Below, one piece after another: positions 1 through 10,565 of a stretch of DNA of 64,000 bases. A program made the position numbers and the translations under genes. How positions within the stretch are numbered: position 1 is the stretch's first letter; every line of letters begins with the position of its first letter. The stretch is from Brachionus plicatilis. Taxonomy: Eukaryota; Rotifera; Eurotatoria; Ploima; Brachionidae. The stretch spans positions 1,497,389 to 1,561,388 of the forward strand of contig QEOQ01000253.1 of the NCBI GenBank assembly GCA_010279815.1, written 5' to 3'. The notes below the pieces were generated by a model that saw only the letters and a list, made by a program, of their open reading frames with translations, searched no databases and was not told where the DNA came from.

Positions 1-2
1 TA

Positions 3-2906
3 TTATTTTGACATAACGAAACCAACTGCACATGCTTTTGAAGGTCTGGGAGGACTTTCATACCTCACTGATACATTTTTTATTGATGATTTTTGTTTGA
101 CACCATTTTTTGAACCTAATTTATTGTTTAAATCAATTTCTTTATATTCAAAATCATAAAATGGTTTATTAATTGAAAAATCTATCAATTCTAATCTCAA
201 GCTTTGGTAGTTTTTAAGCGATTTTTGAAAAGCGTCTTGTTTTACTGAATTTTGAAAAAATTTGTTTAAGTTCAAAATCAAATCTGAGAAGTGTTCATCT
301 TCGATATTTTTATCAATAAAATCTTTATTCAATAAAATAAAAGGTTTTATTTGATCCGTAATAATTTTGAAAATGTCTTCAATTTTTTCGATTGAAAAAT
401 CAAGTTTAAATTGTTTAGTTATTTGTAGGTCCTTGGCTACAAATTTAATTATTTTCAATGATTCCTTGATTAATTTTGTGGCCAAAAGCAATTTATAAAT
501 ACTAATTCTATGTTCAATTCCATATTCTTCTAAATTCAAACCATCAAATATGTTTTCAATGTCGGCCTTGAATTTTTCAAAATTTTCTTCATTTTCTAAC
601 TCATCAAAATACTCATTTTTAATCTTGTGGGCTTTTGTATACACTAATGAAATATCATCTGATTTTATATTTGTACTATTGTGTACAAGTTGATAAAAAA
701 TATCATCTTCTGTTAATTTGGTACATTTTTCCTTTACTTCGGTAATGATTTCCTCAGCTTTTTGTGATTTACAACTACTTAATTCCATGTAATTGAAAAA
801 ACTTTCAGCATAATTTTTTGCATCAGAATATTTACTATCTAAAATAAATTTGGAAATTTTTCTAATAGAGTATGCAAAAATCAATTTTTCATTAGTTCTA
901 GTGTCATTTTTCAGCTTTTTTGTTATTACTCTTATTGAACTATTTGTTTCGATTTGAAATTGAAAAAAAAAATCTTCTTGGTCACTATAGCAATCTTTTG
1001 GTTCATATTTAATTAAAATCTCTTCTTCATTCGAATCGATCATGTCTTTTTCATATTTGTTACTATTAAGATCTTCCAAAATAATATTTTTCTGTGCCAA
1101 AACAACGAGTTTGACGTTTTGACTCTTTTTAACATCAATAAATCTTTTGGCAGTCTCCACAAAAGATTTGTTAAATTGATCGGAATTCGATAACTTTTCC
1201 AATGAACCTTTTGTTGCACTGGCCAAATGACCAAGATATTTTAATTTAGAACTATCTGGAAAAGTGATTATATTTATTTTAATAAATCCTGACCGATTAC
1301 AGAAATTTGTTATTTTCTCATAAAATTCCATACTTGAATCCTCTGCTTCTCCATCTGTGCATAAAATAATTTCTGAATTGGAATCAGTCGAAGCCAAAAT
1401 AGCAGATTCAATTAATGCTGAGCTTAATCTTGTGCCTCCACCTGCTTTCAAATTATTAATTTTATCAACCAAGCTAGAAAACGACTCGCTAATAGGTTTC
1501 AAACTAGAAGATTTTCTTCTAATTTCGTCTCTGATTTCAATTTTATCTAAATTTTCAAAATCATGGAAAATAACTTGATCAGAATTGCCATCTCCGTAAA
1601 AATGGGCTTCAGATTGGAAAGAAATTAATCCAACTCTGTATTCGGGGGTTTTATTTTTCAACTCTTCCAAAGCTTTAATACTTGCTTTTTTCACTATATC
1701 AATACGACTTCCGGACATACTTCCAGAAATGTCCATACAGATTATAAATATTTTGGTGTTGGTACTTTTCAGAAAGCTACATTGTGAAATTATATTCTTT
1801 TTGTATTCAATATCAAAATATTCTTTTTTCTCTAAATTACTATGCAATAATGTATTGTCACTGTCACAAAATTGACAATTCCAATTATTTTGTTCATTGT
1901 TATTTTTGAAAAACATTTCGTTAAAAAAACTATTACAAAATTTACAATTTATTTTTTCATTTTCATTTAATTCTAAGTCTGGCTTTGATTTCATAATATC
2001 ACTTAACCTTATTGAAATTATATTCGTGTTAAATTCTGGTACATAAAGTCTTCTGGAGAAATCTATACTTTCTGAAGTTGGTCTTAATTTGGCTTCTTGA
2101 TTATCATTAATCGAAGAACCAAAAACCTCACTTGATTTGCTTTTAAAATTTAAATTTTTTTTTTTTTGAGAAAATATATCAAGTCCTAGAAGATTTACTA
2201 CCGTAATCAAAAGAGAAATAAAAATTGAAAATAATTTTTTTTTTACCTCACAAGAGTCAGTGTCTATTTTGTGTTTCAATTTTTCAAAAAATTCCTTAAA
2301 ATTTCCAATATCATGATGATCTTGAGCTTCATGAATCAATTTATTCTCCATTTGCTTTAAATGCTGTAAAAATTCATTTTCTGTTTGTAATAAATTGTCA
2401 GAATTTGTTGAAGCAATATCAGAATTTATGACTTTTTTGGGTTCAGTCGACTTTCTGAAATTATTTTGATCTGAATTTTCTTGAAATAAAGCTTGTGTTG
2501 TTCTATTAAAATCAGACATTTCTTGCCAGTCAGGAATTGAAAATGAACAACAATCAAATTCAAATTGATTTTGCATACTCAAAGTCGCGTTTATAGTATC
2601 TCCAACTTGATTCAGTAAAAAAACACGTTTTACTTTTTGCAATTTAAAAATTTCTTGTATTTTTTCAAAAATTGAACATTTCTCAAATAATCTTTCTATT
2701 TCGTCCAAAATAGTTCTATTTTCTGATACAATTTTCTCAAAGAATTGAGATCTTTCAATCAAATTTAAAAAGCAATCGATATTTATTGCATTTTTAAAAT
2801 TCTGTTCTAAGTTCATGAGTTCCTTTGCTATATTCAAGCTTGATTGGAACACATCATCTTTTTTATTGGCATCTTGAAATTCTTTATTACTTGTTGAGTT
2901 GTTCAT
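3..2906 (-). CDS. von Willebrand factor A domain protein with Sec23/24-like zinc finger, 967 aa
   Basis: Single uninterrupted frame with stop at 3-5 and ATG at 2904-2906, so complete in the window. A treble-clef-like pair of knuckles, C321-x2-C324 and C344-x2-C347, resembles the Sec23/24-type zinc finger. It is followed by a vWA domain (about residues 384-560) with the full MIDAS metal site: D392-x-S394-x-S396 (DISGS), T492 in GGGTRLSS, and D518 in CTDGEAED. The first 300 and last 350 residues are Lys/Asn/Glu-rich and look helical, with one hydrophobic stretch near residues 225-245. No signal peptide. The finger-plus-vWA order is known from COPII coat proteins and from eukaryotic proteins annotated as circularly permuted Ras-like; I see no GTPase motifs here, so the exact family is unresolved. 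An intracellular vWA scaffold is the likeliest role. vWA domain call is firm; function is not known. Confidence 0.85.
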   Translation of the reverse strand: MNNSTSNKEFQDANKKDDVFQSSLNIAKELMNLEQNFKNAINIDCFLNLIERSQFFEKIVSENRTILDEIERLFEKCSIFEKIQEIFKLQKVKRVFLLNQVGDTINATLSMQNQFEFDCCSFSIPDWQEMSDFNRTTQALFQENSDQNNFRKSTEPKKVINSDIASTNSDNLLQTENEFLQHLKQMENKLIHEAQDHHDIGNFKEFFEKLKHKIDTDSCEVKKKLFSIFISLLITVVNLLGLDIFSQKKKNLNFKSKSSEVFGSSINDNQEAKLRPTSESIDFSRRLYVPEFNTNIISIRLSDIMKSKPDLELNENEKINCKFCNSFFNEMFFKNNNEQNNWNCQFCDSDNTLLHSNLEKKEYFDIEYKKNIISQCSFLKSTNTKIFIICMDISGSMSGSRIDIVKKASIKALEELKNKTPEYRVGLISFQSEAHFYGDGNSDQVIFHDFENLDKIEIRDEIRRKSSSLKPISESFSSLVDKINNLKAGGGTRLSSALIESAILASTDSNSEIILCTDGEAEDSSMEFYEKITNFCNRSGFIKINIITFPDSSKLKYLGHLASATKGSLEKLSNSDQFNKSFVETAKRFIDVKKSQNVKLVVLAQKNIILEDLNSNKYEKDMIDSNEEEILIKYEPKDCYSDQEDFFFQFQIETNSSIRVITKKLKNDTRTNEKLIFAYSIRKISKFILDSKYSDAKNYAESFFNYMELSSCKSQKAEEIITEVKEKCTKLTEDDIFYQLVHNSTNIKSDDISLVYTKAHKIKNEYFDELENEENFEKFKADIENIFDGLNLEEYGIEHRISIYKLLLATKLIKESLKIIKFVAKDLQITKQFKLDFSIEKIEDIFKIITDQIKPFILLNKDFIDKNIEDEHFSDLILNLNKFFQNSVKQDAFQKSLKNYQSLRLELIDFSINKPFYDFEYKEIDLNNKLGSKNGVKQKSSIKNVSVRYESPPRPSKACAVGFVMSK

Positions 2907-2961
2907 GTTTTCTTAGATAAAAAGTCTAAATAAAAAGAAATTATTAACTTAAAATTTAAAA

Positions 2962-3946
2962 TATTAAAATAAGTTCATTTTTTTTACCAAGATAATCGAA
3001 AATGCAATATAATCAAGTTATTTATTTGGATTTATTAAAAAAGATTCCTGAATTTTAACTTGTTTACTTTCTTTTATTTTATAAATTTAGGTTAAAAAGA
3101 AAATTTTAAGCAGAAAAAACAACTTTCCATTATTTTTTCACCTACGTTAAGAATATTCTTAGTTCCTAGAAATTTTAGATCTTAGAAGTTTTCTTAGAAA
3201 AAAAAAATTGAGATTCTTAGATGTTTAATTTCTAAGAACATCTAAGAACAACTAAGAATTCTTAAATATTTTTTTTTAATGACAAAAATGTTCTTTCTTT
3301 TTATACTAAAATAAAATATAAAAAATTTTAATGTAATATAGATGTAAGATTTCTAAGAACTAAAAATATTCTTTACGTAGGTTATTATTTCTAAGTTGCT
3401 AAGAATTAAAAGTTCCAAAAAAATTTTATTAAAAAAATCAATAAAAAATGCTTCCATAGAAACTATAATTTCAAAATTTTCAATTAAATGAAAATAAATT
3501 TAATTAAAAAATTTTAATAGTTTTTTTATTTATATAATATATAATTAACTAACCCTATTAGACCTTCTTTTGCGATTTATATTAGCAAATCTCAAGGGCA
3601 AACCTAAAAATTTGTTGGTATTTATTTATCTGAACCATTTTTTACGCATTTTCAATTACACATAGCTTTTTCAAGAGTGTCTTCAATAAATAATAGTTTC
3701 TATGGAAGCATTTTTTATTGTTTATTGAGTAAAATTTTTTTGGAACATTTTTTATTCTTAGCAACCTAGAAATAATAATGGTAAGTTGTTTTTTCTGCTT
3801 AAAATTTTATTTTTAACCTAAATTTATAAAATAAAAAAAGTAAACAGGTTAAAATTCAGGAATCTTTTTTAATAAATCCTAATAAATTACATGATTATAT
3901 TGCATTTTCGATTATCTTGGTATAAAAAATGAACTTATTTTAATAC
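2962..3946. mobile_element. Foldback (long inverted-repeat) element, no ORF
   Basis: The right arm (about 3692-3946) reads back, in reverse complement, as two left pieces: 2962-3139 and 3382-3465, with about 90% identity by eye. The arms share, for example, GATAATCGAAAATGCAATAT on the left with its complement near 3899-3918. The left arm is split by a separate insertion at 3141-3381; removing that restores one continuous arm of about 255 bp and an unpaired centre of about 225 bp. There is no coding frame, so this is a non-autonomous element. A retrotransposon copy starts about 20 bp beyond its right end. Confidence 0.8.
3141..3381. mobile_element. 241-bp MITE nested in the foldback element
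   Basis: The ends are an inverted repeat of about 33 bp with 3 mismatches: it begins CCTACGTTAAGAATATTC and ends with the complement of CCTACGTAAAGAATATTT. The interior is full of short TCTAAGAA / TTCTTAGA units. It lies exactly where the left arm of the larger foldback element is interrupted; the uninterrupted right arm shows the empty target site, and TTATT occurs on both sides, a possible target duplication. No coding capacity. Confidence 0.75.
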
Positions 3947-3963
3947 TTTTATTTTATTAATTT

Positions 3964-5372
3964 TAATCTGGCAGAATCCCAGACGCTTGGAGACTAGCTC
4001 GAATCAGCCCCATCTTCAAGAAAGGGAGCAGGAGTGCCCCTGGTAACTACAGACCTATCTCCTTGACGTCAATCCCCTGCAAGTTGATGGAACGCATGGT
4101 AAGAGACGTCATGATGGATCACCTCTACAGCAACAAAGTGATCGTTCCGGAACAACACGGGTTCGTCTTGAGGAAGTCAGTAGTCACTAATTTACTGTAG
4201 ACGGTGGACCGCATAAGCGATGGCATCGATAGGGGATTCCACGTCCTAGTGGTCTTCCTCGACTTTGCAAAGGCCTTTGACAGAGTTTGCCACGCGTCTT
4301 TAAGAGACAAACTGGTCGCTTATGGGTTCTGTCCAGGCATTGTCGATTGGGTCAGCGACTTCTTGTCAAGAAGGCAGCAGCGGGTAGTGATGGGTCAGCA
4401 CTCTGCTGACTGGATTGATGTGTCTAGTGGGGTCCCTCAAGGTAGCGTCCTAGGTCCGCTCTTGTTCGTCATCTTCATCAACGACATGCCAGCGGCGGTC
4501 AGCCGCCTAGTCAAACTATTTGCCGATGGCAGTAAACTTATTGCCACAATACGCAGCACCAGTGACCTATCCACACTTCAACATGACCTCGACGCACTCT
4601 CCGAGTGGTCAAACACGTGGCGTATGCTCTTCAACGTGAGCAAATGCAAGGCGATGGAATTCAGCAGGTCCGGCAAGAACATCTACGCCCAATCCGAACT
4701 ACTGATGGGAGATGACGAGTCCAGGAGCGCACTAGCTTTCGTCGACACAGAAAAGGATCTTGGAGTCACGTTTTCACGTAACTTGAAATTTTCCATTCAT
4801 ATTAAAAATCAAGTGAACAGAGCTACAGGAATTCTCGGCCAGTTGAAAAGATCATTTAGATACTGGACCATAGATACATGCAGGACCCTCTATTGTGCCT
4901 ACGTAAGACCCCACCAGGAATATGCCGCTGTTGTCTGGTCCCCCCCTGACAAGAAAGACGCAAAGATGCTCGAGCAGGTGCAGAGAAGGGCCGCCAAACT
5001 GGTGCCCCGCATTAGAAACTGGCGCTACGAAGACCGTCTTGCCGTCCTTAGTCTTACCCCCTTCATGAGCGCCGTGTTCGTGGAGACCTGATCCAGATGT
5101 TCAAACTCACCAAAGGCATCAACGAAGTGGGCTGGGTGTACCCTCCGGTTCCCGCTAGTTCACTATCCCAACCCGGACCCGCCAGTGGTATCAAAGGTCA
5201 TGCAAGAAGACTGTCCGGCCAGGTCTCCACCAAATGTCTACAACGGGCAAACACATTTACCAACAGGATAGTAAACGAGTGGAACGCCCTGCCAGCTACA
5301 GTCACAGACGCCGACTCGGTCAACAAGTTCAAGAACGGATACGATGCCTTCCGGTCTAGTCAACTATCTTAA
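3964..5372 (+). pseudogene. Non-LTR retrotransposon reverse transcriptase, family A, 5'-truncated and inactivated
   Basis: The copy starts inside the RT domain (IPDAWRLARISPIFKKGS, GNYRPISLTS), passes FAKAFDRVCH and SGVPQGSVLGPLLF, and ends with the typical C-terminal region of CR1/L2/Jockey-like elements (YVRPHQEYAAVVW, LEQVQRRAAKLVP). Three lesions: an in-frame TAG at 4198-4200, a 1-nt frame slip in the C run near 5055-5062 (the frame continues one base over, from 5063 to the stop at 5370-5372), and the catalytic FADD box reads FADG near 4522-4533, losing the second Asp. Its base composition is clearly more GC-rich than the flanks, so it is a fairly recent arrival. The 3' end with tail is described separately. 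Clade assignment beyond non-LTR is inference. Confidence 0.9.
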
Positions 5373-5593
5373 TCATGAACACTTATTTTTATAATTTTTC
5401 TTTTACAGCTTTTTCTATCCGTAATGTAAACTTTATTTTGACCTAAAAATTTAAACAGGATTTCTTTTTTCAGTACTTTTCTATGTGTTATGTGCAAGGA
5501 GCTACCATAGGTGACCTCCTAGTAGGCCATCTCCGCAAGCTAGTCTTGCTGTAGCTTATATATATTATTATTATTATTATTATTATTATTACT
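5373..5593 (+). mobile_element. Family A retrotransposon 3' UTR with hairpin and (TTA)n tail
   Basis: A conserved 3' block runs AGCTACCATAGG (5500) to TGTAGCTTATA (5560) and ends in about nine TTA repeats (5563-5590). Outer ends AGCTAC (5500-5505) and GTAGCT (5551-5556) are complementary, and inside them GCAAGctagtCTTGC (5535-5549) forms a short stem. The same block recurs at 14560-14640 almost unchanged, and in degenerate form at 58790-58836 and on the minus strand at 63085-63160. The likely role is recognition by the element's own RT at the RNA 3' end. Confidence 0.75.
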
Positions 5594-5781
5594 TTGTATT
5601 TTTTTTATTATTTAAATAAAAGAAATAAATTTTAATAGAATTATCAAGCAAATTTTTCCTTTAGCTTAATTTTTTCATGAAAAAAAATGGCATGTTCTTC
5701 TTTAAAAAACAAAATTACTTATTCTTCACTAAATTTACTTAGTGATAGTAAAAATGAAAATTGATTTTTAATTTTACTTAA
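5594..5781. other. AT-rich spacer
   Basis: Nothing recognisable beyond AT-rich sequence between the retrotransposon tail and the SWIM-finger relic. Confidence 0.5.
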
Positions 5782-6300
5782 TCAAAATAAAAATACAACT
5801 TTATTACAAAAATATTTGTTTTCAAACAAAAATTCTAAATCATTAAACAAAAAATTATTGTCTAACAAACCATTTACCAGCTTTTTCTTTTTTCCAGGTT
5901 TTGGTATACAACCAATTATTGAGTCATAAACCTTTTCTGGTATTTTCAAAATTTTCTTAGTTAAGCATATTACCAGAATATGCTTACATAAAAACTCTTT
6001 GAGGTAAGTATAGCAAGTACATGTGGAATGTATCCAATTTTCAGTGTTAAACTTAACTATTCTTATTTCATGATTTTTTTCTATTAACTTATCAAACGTC
6101 ATACCGTCATAATACTCACAACTCCTTTCTTCCAAACAACTTTCGTCACATTCTAACCCATCATAAAATTTATCAAAGTCTATCTATCCAAGTCTGGCCA
6201 ACCTCATAATCATCTCCATCGGAGAATTCCTTGGTGGCTCATCTGGGATGTCGTTCGCTTCAGGCTCAGTTTAGCAAATTAAATCAAAAACGTCAACATC
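5782..6300 (-). pseudogene. SWIM zinc-finger gene remnant (possibly MULE-type transposase C-terminus)
   Basis: The open part (5782-6135, about 117 aa) carries a SWIM finger, CTCYTYLKEFLCKH, i.e. C-x-C-x(n)-C-x-H, in the context WIHSTCTCY. Upstream in the same direction the frame continues as DKFYDGLECDESC and MEMIMRLARLG but is broken by a TAG (near 6180) and another stop near 6270. SWIM fingers occur at the C-terminus of MULE transposases and in host ZSWIM proteins. The stops, and transposon debris on one side, favour a dead transposase. No catalytic DDE residues could be identified. Family assignment within SWIM proteins is inference. Confidence 0.5.
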
Positions 6301-8125
6301 AATCATTTTTTTAGTTTTTATTTAAAAATAAGAATTTTTGTATTCATTTCATAATTTTATACACGAAAAGTAATTTTGTGTTGAATAATATTTGCTAGAA
6401 TAAATTAGCAATTTCGTTTTTTTTTTAGGATTTTTGTTTAATGTTTCAGAAATATTAGTAAAAAAATAATAATTAGCCAAAAAAAATTAGAAAGTCATAT
6501 AATGAATTTTTTTAGAGGTATATTGCTGATTATGTAATTGAAGTTGTAATTGTTCCAAAAAAGATTAGTGTCTTAAGACCACTAGTTGCGCTCAATTCCC
6601 AATCAAGCTATCTTAATCTCAAATTTTTAACAATTCTATCTATATTATAAACAAGTTTTTATCATAATTCAATGAGAAAATAAAGATAAATTTTTTGAAA
6701 ATCTGACAATAAAATTATATTTTTAGAAATCTTAAGCAGTTTTTAAAACTGATTTTTAATTTAGTGACTTTTATTCTATCTTCTTTCAAAGGATTTATTT
6801 CTGAAAAGCTTCAAATAAACGTTGGAGCTCTCAAAATAACCAAATGACCACTTATTGGTTTCTTTTTCTATTTTATAGTCATTTAATAAATTAACATAAT
6901 CATACAAATTTTTAGTGAAGTAGGACCTTTCCTGTCTTTTACTACCTAAATGTGAGCTTTACCATCGTTGTCATCGTAAAACAAACATCCAAGTCTGTTT
7001 TCTAATTAGAGCCTTGCCTTTGATATATTAGCCATAGCAACTAAGGACTCGTTTATTTCGGTAAATTTACCATGGCCACCTAACTTAACTATATTCTTGG
7101 TGAAACTGACACTCTATGTAGTGCCAGTTTCACCAAGAATATAATATTGTTCTGCATAAAGTAAAAGTTGATTCTAACTTTTTAAATCCAAATTTAGGAT
7201 CTGCGATTTCTCTGAAATTTCATTTTAAATAAGTGCTCTGTCTAATTACAGAGTTTTTGCAGCATCTTAAGATAGGTAAAAAAACAAATAAAATTAGAAA
7301 TTTTTTTAATGGATTATGCAAAATCAATTTCTCATTAGTTTTTGTGTCATATTTTTGAATTTTTTTGTTTTAATTATTAATGGTAGAAGAAGTAGACACA
7401 ACAGTCGACTGGTGGATTCCTGATAATGTCACAAGCTAAACGAAAGGTAAAATACCAATTCTTATCTCTAATTCGAATCCTTATTTAGTCACGATTAATC
7501 CGCCCAGTCACAAAAAAAAACGATGATTAATCCATGAAATTTGATAGATGAATCATTAATGAACCATTTCATCGAAATTCAGCGATGAAAATTAGAATAT
7601 TTCATCGGAAATAATCGATGTAAAAATACTCTATTGCATCATAGTTTTTTTAATATTTCAAATTATTTTTAAGAAGACAATAATAGGCAGTAGTTTTAAA
7701 AACATAATTTTTTAATTCCAAATTTTTTCAAAGTTTATCTACACTTTTGATTTATTAAAGACATCAATTCACTTTTTCTCAATAAAAAAAATTTAATTTT
7801 TTACTTTTGAGTAAATTATTAGCTTTAGAATTGTGCTTTATTGTCTTTTAACTAGTCTAAAGGCAGCTTGAGCAAATTTTTGAATCAAAGAACATTGCTA
7901 GCAATCCAATTAGACATATAATCTTTTGTTTAGAGGAAATCCACTAGATACACAATTAATTAAGAATTTACACTAATTATTGGCTTTTTTGTAAAATCAT
8001 AAATCAAAATCATAATTTTTGTTTATTTTTTAATTATAAAAGTCAAAATAAAACTTAATGTCAATTAAAAAAAAAACAAAATAAAGTAAAATAAAAAATT
8101 ATATAAATCTTTATACTAAATTTTA
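6301..8125. other. Non-coding stretch with scattered minus-strand coding debris
   Basis: Around 6780-6900 the minus strand reads KETNKWSFGYFESSNVYL without stops, and further short peptide-like bits occur up to about 7260, all broken. They may be the N-terminal remains of the SWIM-finger gene. A perfect-looking hairpin (7090-7143) is listed separately. From 7500 to 7640 the word CGATGA / TCATCG is repeated several times. No intact gene is seen. Confidence 0.4.
7090..7143. repeat. 54-bp hairpin, 24-bp arms
   Basis: Arms 7090-7113 and 7120-7143 are reverse complements with one mismatch, around a 6-nt loop (CTATGT). The arm core is CTTGGTGAAACTG / CAGTTTCACCAAG. The sequence is less AT-rich than its surroundings. 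Confidence 0.85.
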
Positions 8126-9041
8126 TTAGTTCATATCGACTTCTTCAACTGAAAAATGAGTCTTGATCATATCACATCTTTAAAAGTAAAAACTTTAAAA
8201 AAGAATTTTGATTGTAATTTAAAAAAAAGACTTACCGGCACAAATTACTATTCCAGCTAAATCCCCGTGCCTTACAGCTCTGTTCGCTTAAATTGAACTT
8301 ACTATGGCATTTGCAGCTACATGAATCTCTATCGAAGTGATGTAATGGTCCACAAAATAAATGGTCTGAGCAAACACATTCACATGCATACGGATGCTTG
8401 ACATAGAACTGGTTCACCTCTTTACAATCATTGTCATTTTTCCACTTACACTGACACTCGCATTCTGTATGATTATTCACTGTGATCACGTCACCCACAT
8501 ATCCGGCCACTTGTCCATTTTGCAAAGCTAAAACAGCGACATTCTTCAGCTTCAATTCTTCAGTTTTTATGGCAACACATTCCTCATTTGACGGACAACA
8601 TCCGTCACATCGGTGAATGTTAATGCATGGTGGGTAAGCAATTTGGTCATTTGATTTTAGATCTGAAGACAATGGATTCGTAATGCACACTGGCTTGGGG
8701 TCGCATTTGCCCGGAGTTGCTTCTTTTGCCTCAGCCAGACTTTGAGAGCTGGTTCGACCTGCTAGTCCCATTGGCCTGTGCACTTAATATCAAATATTTA
8801 ATTCTAAAATTAAAAAATAATTGATAAGACTTACTGAATCGGACCCCCATTTTGGCCAAGTCTGCAAGACCGTCTGCTTTGAACAGATCTTTCATTAGGT
8901 CTTCTTTAGACTTAGAAAATTTATAAAAATTGACCAGAGTTTTAAGAGATAACTTGTTACCTTGGTTGATAAGGAGTCGATTTTGCGCTGGGCAGTTATG
9001 GTGTCATAGAAAATGAAAAAAATAATCAGTAATTTTAGCAT
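8126..9041 (-). CDS. PDGF/VEGF-family secreted growth factor, 4 exons, 251 aa
   Basis: Exons 9041-8961, 8910-8835, 8782-8236 and 8177-8126 join in phase through canonical GT-AG introns (50, 52 and 58 nt) and give 251 aa. Residues 1-17 (MLKLLIIFFIFYDTITA) are a signal peptide. The cystine-knot core has the family signature PPCINIHRCDGCCPSNEEC and the later ECECQC, as in PDGF/VEGF/PVF ligands that bind receptor tyrosine kinases as dimers outside the cell. The C-terminal part is a Cys-rich CxC tail (ACECVCSD, CSCKCHS), as in VEGF-C/D and some invertebrate PVFs; the last exon adds the C of the final RCD and ends SVEEVDMN. TAATAAAA overlaps the stop and can serve as poly(A) signal. A TATA element lies about 67 bp upstream. 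Family call is strong; orthology within the family cannot be settled by eye. Confidence 0.9.
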
Positions 9042-9107
9042 TGTAATGAAAAGGCTTTAGATTTTATTTTTTGAGTAATTCAAAAGATACAAATTGTTGA
9101 TGTGAAT

Positions 9108-9115
9108 TTATATAT
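9108..9115 (-). promoter_or_regulatory. TATA box of the PDGF/VEGF-like gene
   Basis: TATATAAA on the minus strand, 67 bp upstream of the ATG at 9041. Spacing leaves about 35-40 nt of 5' UTR. Confidence 0.5.
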
Positions 9116-10565
9116 TTGCGAGAGGATCAGATTCCTTTTTGAATTACGTTTTGAGGAATTACATGAAGATGATAGATAAAATGATTAATTGCGATTTTGG
9201 TAAACGCTCACGGTTGCTCTTGTTGTTTGTATGTCTAATGAAAATTAATTTGATTTTAATGAAGATAAGAATTAAATAGCAATTTTAGATACCAATAAAA
9301 ATTTGATACAGGTTATTAAAATTTTATTTTATCTTAACTTTTTCAATAACTCCTCTTTTGATTTTGACAAACATTGGTCAATTTGATCGCGGCATAAAAT
9401 TCGTATCAATCTTTGTTCATTATCTTTAAAAAAGAAGCCTTCAACAATTTTTTTAAACTTTCTGACAAGAACCATTACTAATTTTGATAAATCTATTCTA
9501 ATCTATATTTGATTAATAACAAAAAAATCATGACTAAAATAGTTCAACTTGGTATAATATAATCTAATTGTATCAAGTTAGAAACATTTTCATTATATAA
9601 ATTCAAGATTGATGGTTCAGCACTTAGTTTTAAGTGATCTCAAAACAATTTTTATCAAATTATTTAAAAAAAAATTTCTAGATTTTTATAACAAATTTTT
9701 TTATTCTTGTTCGAGTTTTTTTTTAGAGTAAAAAAACAAAAGAAAATATCCGTCTAATAAATTTTTGAATTTTTTAAAGGCAAATTGAAATTAATGGTCA
9801 AATGTTGTTTATCAATATTATTTTTAAAAATAAGATTAAAATTGATTTAAGCTATTTAAAATTTGTTGCCAAGAAAAATTTTCATTTCGGGCTTTATTTT
9901 TCATTTACTAAAATTACTTAAATTTAAAGATTATAAAATTTATTTTGAGATTTGAAAAAAATTTTCTAATTTAAATTTATTTTTTATTTTGATTTTACTC
10001 AAAAATTAGTAAAAATTCTGAATGAATCTGAACTTTGTGAGACTAAAGAATTTAAGTATTAGGTTATGATGATCAGTGTATTGAATGCTTTGATAGTTTA
10101 GGATTCGATAAATATAGGCTTATAAATATTATTAAGATTGTTAGATTGCTCAAAAACTAAATTTGGAGCACTTGTACTGTTAATTTGAGTGGTTTTTGTG
10201 TAAAAATATTGTTTTTATGCTTCTTTAGCTAAATCAGATGAACTCTATGCCATTAATAAAATGAGTGAAAATCTAAACCAAGTCCAAAAAAGAAACCAAA
10301 TAATGGTTCTTTCATCGTTTGGGCAATTATGAACATAAATCATTATTTAAATTTTTTATTTGGACTTAAAATCAATGCTTTAAATATTTATTATTTTAGT
10401 AATAAAAAATTAATTTAAATTTATCTTTAATTTAAATTAAGTGAAGAAATTTTGGTTCAAAATAAGTAGTCTTTTATGTTAACTTAACCATATTCAACCA
10501 TAACCATGTTTCAGTTGAAGTCAATGGAAATTCAATTGGTAGAATTGATCATTTTAGGGCAAATT
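9116..10565. other. AT-rich intergenic DNA
   Basis: No coding frame, RNA gene or clear repeat seen. The first 200 bp (for example ACGCTCACGGTTGCTC near 9205) are less AT-rich and may belong to the upstream region of the growth-factor gene. Confidence 0.4.
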
